Assembly (NCBI RefSeq): GCF_029227915.1
Contig: NC_079880.1
Location: forward strand, 22,756,501-22,816,500
DNA: 60,000 bases
Source of the DNA: Hydractinia symbiolongicarpus
Lineage: Eukaryota; Cnidaria; Hydrozoa; Anthoathecata; Hydractiniidae
Direction of reading: 5' to 3'
In this document: in pieces, positions 1-13,300 of the stretch
How positions within the stretch are numbered: position 1 is the stretch's first letter
Layout: the number at the start of each line of letters is the position of its first letter
Translations under genes and position numbers: made by a program
The notes under the pieces: generated by a model
What the model saw: the letters and a program-made list of their open reading frames with translations, nothing else
The model's database searches: none
Told to the model about the DNA's origin: nothing

Positions 1-40
1 GATATGTAAGAAAGAATGAGAAAATAACTAAAAAACATAC

Positions 41-3000
41 GTTTTTGCAACAACTGTAAACACTTTTCTCACTTCCTTTGACAAATAGGCTAGATCACCA
101 GAATCCAAACGAATTCCAATCGCACGGTAGCCAAAATCATGAAGAGCAAGTGCCACCGCTACAAAGTTAAGAACACCACTCCTAAAGAACAATCACAAAA
201 CAGATAAGCTCTAGTATAAATATTTAATTTGGGTGTGAATGTGCATCAAAATCAAATAGATCAAGGAACTATAAATAGAGTTATTTTACTAAACTCAAAT
301 CATTCTAAAACATTTTAATACATTTAAGTATATCTATAAATTTAATAAATCATGAAACTTTACTACTATTTCCCAGAATTTTTTCATACCTCAAATTTAA
401 CACCCTGTGAGGGTCACACTATTTTTGATGCAGTGATTAATAATAATATTTATATTGATACACTCACTTTAACACATTGTATGTGTCAATCAATGCCAAG
501 AATGTGGATGGAAATGCGTTTGCGTAGGCAGTAAATGCTTTCAATTCTCCCTGATTTGTTTGGTCAATATTGAATTTAAAAACTTTCGATATTTCTTTTA
601 GTTTGATCATAACAGTGTCAAGTAAATTTTTGTTGGTATTGTCATTCTTATTCAGCAATGACACATCTTTACAATCTTCGTTGCTGTGAAACGAAGAAAC
701 AAACGCATGAGCATGAGTCCCTTTTGCTGGAATACCAAATTTTTTAGCTGCCAACACATTACTGGTTCCATCAAACCCTAAAATCAAGGAATTAAATAAT
801 TTACTATTTGGTTAAGAAAAAACAAACATAAAACGACTTAATTTTGCTCAAAATTTAAATTTCATTCAAATCATATAACAATGTTTCTGTAAAGCCTACA
901 ACTCTAAAAGAAATAAAGGAAGTTATGCAAACAGCTAAAGAAGGGAACTTATAATTCTAGTCCAGAATTAAACTGATACACTGAAGAATTTTCTTTAATG
1001 TGTCTGCAGTTAATTAAATGGACTTAACAAGTACTTGTGCAGAATAACTAAATAACAATTCTGTATAATTTAAAATCAATAGATTATCAACACCAAGTAC
1101 TTCTCTGACATAAATGACAGTCCTGTGGTGTTAGTATAACATCAAAATTAACTTAATTACCCATTTATAAAAAACTGACTCCGCTTGTTAGAATAGGACA
1201 TGCATGTCCTGTCTGATTTCATATTTTTTAACCACATTAATTATTTTCATACCCTCTAATGATTATTTCCTCAGGAAAACCGTTTATCAATTCTGCAAAG
1301 GATTAAGTAAATTCTAAATTTTCCTACCTTAACAAAGGAAACTCAGTAAATACAAAAGAAGCTAGCTTAACTAGATAACCTTTTACGGTATTGTTTACTT
1401 TATGTACACATTGACTGTTAAGCAGAATGAATCAATTACCAATTGTAATCTAAAACTTACTGCAATTGATACTTACCTCCCATATAACAGTATTTTGACG
1501 CAGATAAAGCTCCATCTGGTCCTTGAGCTCGTCTCAGTCCAAATTCAAGAAGTATTTTGTTATCACCGGCAGCCCTTCGAAAACGTGCAGCATTTGTTGC
1601 AACCAAACTGTAACAATATAGAAGTACAAGATTTTTATATCACATGTAAAATGAAGAGAAACATTGCAAAGAACTGTTAAACGTCTGTGCACTTCACAAG
1701 CAAAATAAAATTTTAAAACGTACCTTGCGAAGTTGACCAAATTCAGAAGTGTTGTTTCCAGTAACTGAACAACTAAAGACATGCAAACTTTATTTATATC
1801 AAAGTAACTATGACAACAAAACATGAAAACAGACCAAACCTTGTTGTCAGGTGGAATTGCTGGACAACCTAACATTACCATGGCAACAAAATATTGCTAG
1901 GCTACTTAAGCAACAAAAAAAATTACTTTAGGGTAATGCGGCATGGATGAGAAATTCCGCATTTTTAATTATTGTCTGGGTTTATTTACTTCCTACTGAA
2001 TTAAAACTGTTTTTAATTGTTACTGTCTACAATTGTTTTTCATACTGAAGAAAAAAGTACTAATAAACTAATTAAAAGTTTTTTTTCTGTTTAATCTTGG
2101 GCTGAATTTGTTTCATCTCTGGAATCTGCAACATTTTTTCAACAAATAAAGCAAACTTTTTTTTGGAAGACAGGCAACCTTAATTGTGTTTTTTTTTCAG
2201 TGCATTAAACCCTTGTCTGAAAGAAAGAAGAATGGGTTTGAAGTTAGGTAATATGCAACCCTAATTTAAACAACATTGTTTTATTTCTTTTAATAATTGA
2301 AACATCTCACTGTATAAAATTTTTAACAATAACAATGTTCTATTTGTGATTTGTGAAGAATGAAAAGTAATTAAAAAAACTTATGCCATGATTTTTATGC
2401 TATGAAACTTTAGTTAAGGAAAGTCTTTGAAAAGACCAGACATACCTGCTAAGGGGCCTTCAACACGGATAAGAGGAACTTTAGGAAAAACAACGGTTCC
2501 TTCTGGAATAGCAGACAAAGTAACTTCTTTTGCTGTTAGGTTTTTTAGAAATACAAAGAACTCTGGATTAGTTGTGGGCGGCATTGCAGTCTTTAAGTAG
2601 GCAATATCTAAAATAAAATGGGATACACATTTTTTTTTTTGAAATTTCTGGCAATATCCTAAATTTAATTTACAATGGCAACAAACAACTTTTATGTAAA
2701 ACTGTAGTTTCATAGAAATCACTTGTATGAAGACATAACAACATGCTTAGATTTTAAAAAAACAATATTGGAAGTATTTAATTTTGCGGAAAGTTGACAC
2801 TTTCTTTTGCACTGACAAAAATATTCTAAAAAGGGACACCTTTTTTACAATGTTCTTTTTCTGTTTTTGAATTTATTTTTTATATATCTTTTTGTGGTGC
2901 TTATTACTCAATTTTTTTTCTAGTTAATACAGGTTCCAATTAATTTTTCAAGGAGTAATATTTTACCATTAGTTTTCTGCTAAAACAAGATAACTTTTAA

Positions 3001-4745
3001 TATTAGAAATATATTCCTTTTTTATTTAAGTAAAATTTTGTTTAAACTTTTGTTAATTTAAAATTAGGATCATTGGAATAATTAATATGTTTTTAGGAGT
3101 CATGGATATTATTCAAGATAACGTATTTAACTGAAGTTTTTAAGGATGTTGCCAAATCAAGATTTAGCTCATTTTAACAACTGACTCGGTAATTGCTAGT
3201 TGCGAAAACGGTGCTGCATAAACCCTTAAATTGTATAACTTAATCATATATAAGCCTAATTTACATAAACTGTGAATAACCACTTAAGAAGCCGTGTTTA
3301 TGGGTGTTACTATGGCAACTAATCATAATGTAGTAATCTAACATATGCCACAACATTAAAAATTAACATTGAAAATTACCTGTAATTAGCAACTACTTTT
3401 GTTTTAACTGCCCAATTTAAAAATTATTTTTTAAAGGATTAAAAGAAACAAGATTGTCTGCATATCTTATTAGGATATTACAAATTTTTTGAAGGATACA
3501 TGAAATACCTAATACACATATTGACAATACTATCTATATTTTTTAAACTGTGAATTAAAAGTATATATATTTTCTAAAAGCTAGATAAATTTCCTATTAA
3601 ATAGTTTATTATTTAGCTCATAAAATAATAAACTGGGAAGACGTAAAAATTATTGAACATCTTTTTCGAGTTCCCCGACTCTCTAGCCTAAAAGGTATAG
3701 ACACTTATCGCATAAAAATCACACCACTTAAATCTAGTCTACTTGGTAACTAAAAAGTTTCTTAATTCTGCTTTTTATGGTCTAGTTCAGAATTTATATC
3801 AAAAAGTTGCTTTTCGTGCTTCTTTGTTGCACTTTTTTACCTTCAAAAACTCTTAAAAATTCATTATTTTTATAAAAAAACCAGACTGAGAACATTTGAG
3901 AGGTCAGCATTAAGTCTTATCTACATGTTTATTTTAGCTCAAAAGGTAGAGGTGTATGAAGGTATATTGATATTTAAAGTTTTGAAACAAATTTAATTGA
4001 AAACGGACGTTAAGCCGAGAATGATGTTGATGATAATGATGATAAGAACTTCATCTTTTTTCTGCTAAAATTTTTTATTTAAAATAAATATTCTATTATA
4101 AGATATCCAATGATAAAAAAAATCAAAAATTGGACAAAATAATGATTTGGGTGCCATACATCCTTAGTCATCTTTAAGGCTGACATGAACTACTTACTTA
4201 CTTACAAAGCTTCGCTCAAACTTATACCGTATTAAAGAACGTAATTTGATCCATTTCTTGACAGTAAATTTTTTTGAAGTCGACCTGGTAAGCTAAAGTT
4301 AAGGGGACGTTTTTTCAGAATATTGATAGCTTCTGAGATATCAAGTTTCAACTCTAAATCTTTCAATAATAAAATAATAAAAAAATTAGAAGATGCAAAT
4401 TATTTAGTGCTATTTCTTGCCATTTGTGACAAACTACCTTGAGGTAGCAACTTCTTGGTGCTAGAACAGCAATTAGCAATCCCTTTATCAAGCAGAAAAA
4501 AACATAAAGGATCACTTACCGTCATCTGTGAAATGAAATTCTTGCACAAATTTAATACAATCCTTTAAGCCTGCAAAAATGGCATACTCTCCACCAAATG
4601 GATTTTTTCGAAAAAACAAATCAAACACAGCATGATCGTTCATCTTCATATTGTGCCAGTACGCATATGACATAGTTATTTGATAAAAATCAGTTAGCAA
4701 CGGTTGAATGACACCATTTTGAAATTCGCCTCGATTTTCAGCCAT
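41..4745 (-). CDS. NAPRT: Nicotinate phosphoribosyltransferase, first six coding exons (partial)
   Basis: The enzyme makes nicotinate mononucleotide from nicotinate, PRPP and ATP in the cytosolic Preiss-Handler route to NAD. Exons read on the minus strand with GT-AG junctions and compatible phases: 4520-4745 (start ATG at 4745), 2446-2607, 1724-1772, 1477-1607, 468-777 and 41-181. Together they give about 340 residues of a family usually near 540, so the gene continues past the left edge. Visible hallmarks are [11 protein letters not shown] near the N terminus, LVATNAAR and [13 protein letters not shown] in exon 4, [10 protein letters not shown] in exon 5, and the phosphate-site motif GIRLDSGDL in exon 6. 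An upstream in-frame ATG would add about 16 residues, but the MAENRG start fits the family better. No frame break is seen. The identification is secure; exon edges are by eye. Confidence 0.93.
4000..4050 (+). repeat. Short 3' tail of a retroposon (GGACGTTAAGCC type)
   Basis: The motif AAAACGGACGTTAAGCCGAG is followed by an ATGATG-rich microsatellite. The same motif occurs at 9170-9197. A shared end followed by a simple repeat suggests the 3' tail of a 5'-truncated CR1-like LINE or a SINE; the family name is inference. It lies in NAPRT intron 1. Confidence 0.45.
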
Positions 4746-6636
4746 TTTTTCAATATAATAAACGATGCAACTTCTACAAGATAAAACAAACACTAAATCA
4801 TCTTTAAACCTTTACCAGTATATATAAGGCACTTTAAATTAGAACATAACATGGCTTAACAGATAAGAATAGTTGCTGCGTAATTAAATAAGTTTGATAA
4901 GAATGTTGAAATTTAAACTATAAAAAGACTGTATTTCACAATGTTTAGTACACGAGACTTTATTAGAACAACTAATTACTAGACACATGTTTTAGCAATC
5001 AATATCATATAAATGAACAGGGTATAGGTGCCAGTTTAATGTTTTTTTCATCCAGGTACATAGCTCACTGACTTCTCAATGTCTATTGCTTTTACAAGAT
5101 ATATGAAAAATATAGTGAAACACATTTGCTATAGTTATTATCTCACATTTATATGCTATATAATTGATATCAAACAGCTTGGGTATAAGCCTGATTATTT
5201 TTATTTTGATCACTAACTGAAATATATATAAGTAATTTCTTATTTAAATATGTTTGCATAGTTAAAACGTTAAAAATGATTTTTATAAGCTTTTATAAGC
5301 TCATGAAAATTTAATGTCAATGAATTGAAACAGAATTAACACATTTTATTTCTTGAACACAAACCAACAAGAATTTTCCTTGTAATGGTTGCACGAGTTG
5401 TTACTCCTAAAACATTATACAAATATTTTTAAACGAAAAAATAGTGCAGTATAACGCTTCCTTAAAGGCTCTCTTGTAAAAAAATTAGTTAATTTCATAT
5501 AAAAAAACTTAAAAAGTTCACAGGAGCTAAGATTTAAGCTGACATAACATGTAGTAATCATCATGCCATACTTTATAAAAATTGTGCGTGTTTTACATAA
5601 TATAAAACCTGCTAACACAATGTCTCATTCTTTATTGTAAACTTTTCCTGTCCCTTATTTTTCATTGTTATAAAAAGTTTATTTTTATTATGTTTGTTAT
5701 TTTTTTCGTGTGTTTCATTTTTTACTGCAATTTTTTTTAGTTATAAAATTCTTTTGTATAATCTCTACTACTTACGCAGTATACACTACTACTAACATTA
5801 GCTGGATTTGGAAATAATTTTCATGCCATCAAACAATCCTGGAGAAATTTTTGTTTTGTTTGAAAGTTATTTTATTTGTCTTTCCAAGCATTAGTATCAT
5901 TGTATCAATCTTTGCCCAATAATAGTTTAAAGCTTACACAACTTCTCTAAAACCACTCTTCAGCAAGCTGAAAGCACTGCTTTGCATTTCAGGCAAATTT
6001 GGGAAAGTGCAGCATTTTAAGTCTTCATCCCTGTTTAAGATGTTGGAATTGTTTCTAAAATTCGAAATCAAATCGTTTTAATTATTCGTTCCAATTTAAT
6101 TGTTTCAAAAGCGATTCTAATATATATAACATATTTGTGTCACACATCGCCGATTTCTGAAGACTTTTAATTATGTAATGAAATTATGTAAATATCTGCA
6201 TTTTTTATTGGGAGTAAGCAAAAACATTGCCGAAGATTGTTTAATAACAACCATCAAACATTGCAATAATTTATTTAAAAACCATCAAAACAGAAAAAAA
6301 GTTGTATGTAGTTCGTTTTTAAATCATCAAAATAAGATTGATGCAAAGAAAAAACGTCACTTGGGCGTCATTCAAATTTTTAAACGGTTGGTTTCAAAAC
6401 TATGAATAGGCAATTTTGTGGATATATAATTATTTTTATTTTTTTTAAGAAAAATAATTGTTCAAAAACAACTTTTGTTTTACTTTGCTGGGAGAAGGCA
6501 TCTGTACTGGCTAAACAGTCAAATATAATGCTTGAAGCTTTACTTACAAAATATGTAATAGGGTCATGTGCCACTAAAGAAGACTAGAGCTAATATGAAA
6601 ATTTTTACCGAAGAAGGTTGAAGATGAAGAATATTA
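4746..6636. other. Intergenic AT-rich DNA upstream of NAPRT
   Basis: No credible gene is seen; the short reading frames lack codon bias or recognisable motifs. The NAPRT promoter should lie in the first few hundred bases, but no clear TATA box or initiator stands out. Confidence 0.5.
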
Positions 6637-7456
6637 CAGTACAGTCCAGATGTAAGCGTACGCGTACGCTCAAGTTTCACACCTTTTTCTCGGAGGCGGT
6701 AGTTGTTTCTCTTTTGTTCTTATTAATTATCTTGCGAGTCTTGTAAGTCATTAACTTGCGCAGTCATTAACTTGCGCGTAATAAACAAAAGATTATTGAA
6801 GAAAAAATAGCTTATTATAACTGCGCGTAACTATTGTAAATTGTGTTAACATAACTATTCCCAATAGCATAATTGCAAATGTTATCAACTCTATCAATGT
6901 GACACGAAGAGCCATTGTTTAATATTTTTATTAAACAAAAGTTTTGCGTGGAAACTAAATAAACTAGCAAGAAGGCATTGTTGGTTGCGCGGGTTAAATA
7001 AAGCGTTTAAGCGATAAAAATTATTATATTTTAACAAAGATTGAAACTTTAATTTTGATAGAAATGTTAAAAAATATGTTTGTTCGACTCTAAAGAAATA
7101 TTACTAAAAGTTTTAAAAGTAGCATTAGCTTTTTTAAAAATATTTAGATCATTGGATTTGTTGTTTTTTAAAAGAGCTTGTGGTTTTTTAAATAAATCGA
7201 GATTAAAATCGCGTTACTATAATTAGTTTTGTTGTTAAAAAAAATAAAAATTCAATGGCCTTCGCGTTTATTTTTTTCTCGCGCAGAGTATTGTTTATAA
7301 ACAATGTTTCTTGCTATGCTTTTGTTTTTAACACGAAGTAATTATTTTTGCGCAATTTGAAAGGAACTTGCTATCCTATTGTTTTTTTTAATGAAAGCAA
7401 TTATTTTTGCAAGTTGAGCGTACGCGTACGCTTACGCTTACATCTGGACTGTACTG
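6637..7456. mobile_element. Tc1/mariner-type MITE, 820 bp
   Basis: Terminal inverted repeats of about 40 bp begin CAGTACAGTCCAGATGTAAG and contain the self-complementary block GCGTACGCGTACGC. The right arm carries an extra GCGTAA step. Both ends are flanked by TA (6635-6636 and 7457-7458), the mariner-type target duplication. No coding capacity is seen inside, so the element is non-autonomous. Confidence 0.85.
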
Positions 7457-8279
7457 TAGCATTGTTTAGGATTTTTCATAGGTCTGGTTTACATGGTGTT
7501 GAGTAATTGCATTGAATTTTCACAAATAAACTAGTATCACAGGGGCAGTAAATTGTTTCCGTAAAATTATTTGCATGTGTGGATGGGTGTATAATTGCAT
7601 GCATCTTCTGACCAAGCCTAAGGTTCTTGACTTGCTGAAAATAATTTTTTTTTACTTTTAGGGTATTGGTAAAACTACAAAAGTGATAATATTTTGGTGC
7701 ACAAAATTATTGTTAGGGATGGAGAGGGCATGTAGAATTGTTATTAGTTTGACGTCTTCCATTCTAAAATTATTACACAACCCAGCCAACACAAAGACAA
7801 CACAAAGAGCTTTATAAGACTTCTTTTAAACCTTTTTTTAGGGCTGATTTGTCTGTCTATAATGCATCTTTTTAAGGGTTTCAGACAATTATAAGAAATT
7901 TTTTGACGATGCGTCTTTTTAAAGACGTCTTTTAGACCTTTTACAGATGTTTAAAATATTTGGAACTTTTTATATCAAATTCGTATTGACACTTTAAACA
8001 ATAAATATATTTTACAATTACAGTAAGCAAATATAACCAAAAATAAATAAAACATTATTGATAATAAACACTATACAATTAAATCATTCATATTCATATT
8101 TACAAATTTTAATTATTAAAATATTCTGTATTACGAATTCTACCTATAAAGTTATCCATGCGTAGAGATGTACACTAATTTCTACGTCAGTTTTTAAATG
8201 CTTGCTATTTAAAGCATAAATTGGAACTCTAATCAAAAAAATTCGTGAAAAATTGATTTTTGAAAATAAGTTTAATATA

Positions 8280-9085
8280 CAGTACTGTGAAAAGGTTTGT
8301 TAACATTGTGTTCGTGTAACGAGCGTGGTGCACACGAACCACAATAAAATCATGTTCTTTATGTATAACAAACATTCAAACATTCTATTGTGGCCACCAC
8401 GCTAATATTTTTATTTCCACGAAGGATCGTGTGTCCCACGATTATTTTCGCGAGCTCCACGATTTTTATAGCTAGTATAATTTAATTTTTTTTTCTCCTC
8501 AAAAAAGTCTTTCATTAAAGTTAATTTGTTTGTTTCAGGTTTTATCAAGTTAAAAAATCATATTTGTAGTTTTTGCTTGGTGTATACGTTTTCGTCATGG
8601 ACGCGATTTACGAAATGTCATTCGTCTAGAAAAGTTATATTTGTCTGCAGCGATAGAAATGTTTTTTTATATCGCATTTTAAAAGTTAATAATCGAAAAG
8701 CTGCAATAGAAATGTTTTTTTAGATTGCATTTTAAAAGTTTATAAACGAAAAGCGGTGATAGAAATGTTTTTTACGTTGCATTTTGATTCACGAACGATT
8801 AATAGCTAGCTTTATGACAACGAATTAAAACAACAAGTGTTAATTTATTTTTTTCCCGTTGGTTTTGATTTAATTGATAAACTAATACGGTCTTTGTTGT
8901 ATTACAATAGAAGTTATCTATCGTGGACTCCACGGTGTAATGTTTAATTCTTGTTCGTGTAGTCCACGAAACATGATTGTGAGGTCTACAATTGCTAAAA
9001 AAATATGCATCGTGGACTATCGTGGTTCGTGCGTAACATGAAATAAACACGAACCACAATGTTAACAAACCTTTTCTCAGTACTG
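8280..9085. mobile_element. Nested Tc1/mariner-type MITE, 806 bp
   Basis: Inverted ends begin CAGTACTG(T/A)GAAAAGG and continue through GTTTGTTAACATTGTG. The flanking TA duplication is at 8278-8279 and 9086-9087. The interior carries several CGTGG/CCACG blocks that can pair with each other. No open reading frame resembles a transposase. It is nested in the element at 7781-9575. Confidence 0.82.
8645..8785 (+). repeat. Three imperfect ~65-bp tandem copies inside a MITE
   Basis: The unit GATAGAAATGTTTTTT...GCATTTTAAAAGTT...CGAAAAGC(G/T)G recurs three times with a few substitutions. The array is entirely within the nested MITE. Confidence 0.6.
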
Positions 9086-9169
9086 TAATAAGTTTAGATC
9101 TAACACAGTATAGATCAGATTGGAAGAGGGTCATTAATATGGGGTATGCTAGCATGGAATGCTAGCATG

Positions 9170-9197
9170 GAAAACGGACGTTAAGCCGAGAATGATG
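9170..9197 (+). repeat. Second copy of the GGACGTTAAGCC retroposon tail
   Basis: It matches the block at 4000-4025 almost perfectly over 26 bp and is again followed by ATGATG. It lies in the right subterminal part of the 7781-9575 element. Confidence 0.4.
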
Positions 9198-10351
9198 AAT
9201 AAACATGCTAACTAAGTTTGTGAACACCCCTTTTTTCCCTCTTACTTTGTCTTTTTAAATCGAATTTTTCATATAAAAAATAAACGTCTTTTGAAAGATG
9301 CATTTTAGATGCATTATAGCAAGAAGAGAAAGACGTCTTTTAAAAGATATATTTTAGATAACTTTGAGATGTCTTTTAAAAGACCTCTGTTAAAGATCTT
9401 CTAAAAGACATCTAAAATGCGTATACTACAAGATTCGAATTTATTTACTTTCGAAAGACGTTTAAAAGATGTCTTTTGAAAAAGGTTCTTAAGAAAACGC
9501 ATTAAAAACATCTTAATAGCAGAAGATTTAAAAAAACATCTTAAGACATCTTAAAGATGTCTTGTGCCGGCTGGGAATGAAAAATAATAAAGGTTTTTGT
9601 GTGGGTGCTCAAACACATCTTCCAGCCAATCAGCAAACAACTGATAAAAAACTTTTTATCAAGGTAGCTAAAATTATGCAGCATTATCCTACTTCCCTAA
9701 CTGTTGTCACGGAGAAAAATACACAATATTAAACGCAACAGAAAAAAGTTACGGAGAAAACAGAACTTTCACTATCCACAGCTATACCAAGTGCCAAGCT
9801 ACTCTAGCTAGCGAAAGACAAAGGAAATGTAAATAAAGGGCTATTCCATTTATTAAACACCCTAAAATTAAATAGAGGAGAATAAAAGCTGTATAAAATT
9901 TATGGAAAAAATCAGAAAATAAGAAAAAGATAAACTACTATGTTGTCTTGCATTCCTTGTCCTAACACAACTCTTGCAGACCTTTCCCTCTAGCACCTAG
10001 CTAGCTGTTGATTGACATCATGAATAAATTTGAACAGAGGTTTGTCTTGCGTGAGAAGTAAGGTTCAAATGAGCAACAGCATCCATTCAAAAAAAAAGTT
10101 TTATAAAACTTAATAAAGATAAAAAATATATATTTATATAATACAAATATAATTCATAAGCAGGTGTTTTATTTTTAAAAAAAGCAAGATTTGAACCAGA
10201 AGGTGGCGTGGCAGGCAAGGAGACCATATTGCGCAGGGGCCAAGGGTTTTGCTTTTAAACACATCTATCATTTCGCCGAAATTTGAGCGGCTCCTCCTTC
10301 TCGCCTACAAAAGCGAACTCTCAACACGTTTTTGGACTTTCATTTTCTAAA

Positions 10352-13300
10352 ATGATTTACGAAATACTAACCGCTGTGATTTTTATAGCGTTGTTACTTT
10401 TATGTTATTTGGTTTATTCAGGACTTTTAACAAGTATTGAAGTAAAGGTTGCTACGCCACCCATCACCAGTGGAAATTTCTTTTATAAATTTTATCAGCA
10501 AAATTACAGGAAAAGTGGAGAAGCTTTCCGTGGCTTAGAAAAGTTGCCAATCAAAGATAAGATTCTCATTGGGATATATTATGATGACCCGGCTGTGGTG
10601 AGTAATTTCATAGCAACTTTTTGTGTATTCTTGTAGCTATAACTATATTTTATAAAAAAGTTATTTTTTAAGCAGTCTTAGCTCATCACTAACATACTGC
10701 CTGGCAGTGAGTGGGATTGAATCTGCGGTTTCCAGAACTAGGAGCCGCAGAGGAACCCACTGTCGATCGAATCCTTTTTATACACAGATTATACTCGCCT
10801 GTTATGATATGAGGTCTGATCAGGGTGTTTTTGAGAATAAAAATTACAGATGTGCCATTGAAAAGATTCCCCTACCCAAAATTTTAGTAAATAATTTTAA
10901 CTAGCTGTATACTTTTAATAGAATCTACTGTATCTCTTATTAATCCATGTAAAGAATACCAAACTTCTGAAAAAACATACAAAACAGTAATTTAAATATT
11001 GAAAAACAAAATCTGTGTTATTCCATATTTATATCCGCTGAAACAAAACATCTAAAATTAATAAAAATGCAAAATGTACAACAAAATAGAACCTATCCAA
11101 CAACCGTTATGTAAAAACCTTAATCTGGGAAAAGATAAGCCGGGGATAAAATTATCTGGGTTACCTATAGGTCTGATATGTTTACTCACAAAATTTGATT
11201 GTAAACCGTGATGCAGATACTAAGTTATGGGGTCATCAACAAAAAATTAAGAGACCTGGGACGAGCAAATGAGTGTCATTTTGGCAAAAAATTATGTTAA
11301 TCAATTCACCTTTATAATATCTATGCTAGGATAAAGTTTGAATGCACACCCCTGAACAGTTCTAAAATTATTGATGACAGAAAATGTCAAAATTTGCTAT
11401 TACTCAAATATGACATCATAATTTATGCAGCATAATTAAATCTGAAAATCTTTAAATATCTTTAATATATCGAAAAGGGTGTTTTAAGAAAATTAAAAAC
11501 ACTTGTTAACTTGTTAATCAACTTTTTAAGCTCTATAATATAAATCCAATATCATCTCAAATCAGTCATTACAGCCATATATCAATCTCTCTGATAAACG
11601 TTTGTACAAAATTCAAAACAGTTTGTAGGGTGTAAAATCTAATTATACAAAAAATAGTTTGATAAAAAAATGTAATATTACAAAATTTAACATTACCAAA
11701 TTTAACATTTTAAAATTTTAAATTTCAATTTGCAACAAATAAATTGTAGTCAACTATAATCAGTTAACTATAATCTGTCTGTTGCATTTCGTCCTCTTCC
11801 ACAGACGTTTACACAAAATTTAAAAAAATAGATAGGCTGTGGAAAAATCCACTTAATTAGAAAGGCAAATAGTTACAGATTTTATGATGATGTCAATGGC
11901 CTGTAACCATTTTTGTCAGAAGTTTTTGACGCTGTTCCTTCCATTGTGTACAGTTGTAAGGCCTGATTAGATTTAAGCAGAGTGCCACATATTAATTGCT
12001 TATGTTCCCAGAAAAAACCCACAGTATTAGAAAGACAAATGTACTTAAATTAACAATGTTGTGATGTTAATATAAAGGGATATTTGGTGAAAAAAAAGCA
12101 AGCAAAAATACACAAAATACACAAAATTTTCCTGTGTGTGTAACCAATTTAATGACATTTTCTGCCAGTCAACACCTACTCTCTGCCAATCAACACCTAT
12201 CCTAGTCTCATGAAGCCTATTTGTCTTAAACAACTTCTTATTGTTACCTTCTCGTAATTTTTTCCTTTCTCTCTCTTTTTTCAACTTTTTGTTCTTTCCT
12301 TTCTCTCTCTTTTTTACTAATTTTCATTGTTTCATTTCTCTTTTTTTTACAACTTCTTATTGGGTCCTTTCTCTCTTTTTTAAAACTACTTGTGTTAAAT
12401 TGCCCTTCTCTCATGAGTACGCACACACTACAAATTGAAGGCAGCCCAGCATCCCCAAATTTTTAAGTCCTACCACATTACATTGCTTGTGTTTACAATT
12501 ATTTAATGAACATTATTCATGGGAAAAAATAATTCTTATATAGTAGTGAAGATAACAGTTTTCACAAACATCTACCAGGGCACAAATAGAACCCTGTACT
12601 AAAAATATGTACAACTTCCCTACACAGGTACAATGTCATAACAATGACACCCGTAACGCGGAACATAACTAAACAGCATCATGGGCATGCCACACAAAAT
12701 ATACACAATGTTACAGGAATTGTAGGCCCCATAATTTAGTAACACCACTAAGGCATGCCATACCACTGCTCCATTCTAGCAAAGCGTTGTTGGAGACATG
12801 TACGTATCGCTATAACAGTCACTAGACCACCTACCAAGAATTTTAATGAAGGATTCTGATATGCTGCAAGAGGCTGCTGCAGAGGCACCACCCATCTGAA
12901 AACTATGTGTATTCAGGTCTAAATTGTTTTTAAGGCTAAGGCTGGACTTAAGAATATATATGTCTGTCGTCACCCAGGTGAGGGTTTTAGCACTGACCCA
13001 GTCAGTCGGTCCGTCGGTCGGTTAAGATTTTATTTTATTTTTATTTTCAAAGCACGTCTCTACGATATATTTTTCTTATATTTTAAGAGAATGTACTAAA
13101 TAAGCACCACCAAAAACACAAAGCTTGTGATCAAAAACGGTTGGTGTTATTGCGAAGAATGTAAGGTATAGAGACTAATGCTAATGCTCAGCTGGTGCAT
13201 TACATTGAGACTCAAACAAAAGACGGAAGACCATGTCACATGTCAGTCCGACCTTCATCGTCACAAAGAATACTGCGAGGAGAGTGCGCACCCATGCAAG

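Larger units (their letters stand above)
7781..9575. mobile_element. MITE-like element with CCCAGCC ends and AAGACGTCTT-rich arms
   Basis: The left end CCCAGCCAACACAAAGAC and the right end GTCTTGTGCCGGCTGGG are inverted relatives. Subterminal arms (about 7800-7980 and 9270-9560) are full of short palindromes related to AAGACGTCTT and AAAGACATCT. A clear target duplication is not visible, so the superfamily is open. A second MITE (8280-9085) lies inside it. Confidence 0.6.

Noticed and set aside
10707-10904. Open frame after TEX264 exon 1
   Set aside because: It starts well past a strong splice donor and has no similarity to the TEX264 domain or another family.
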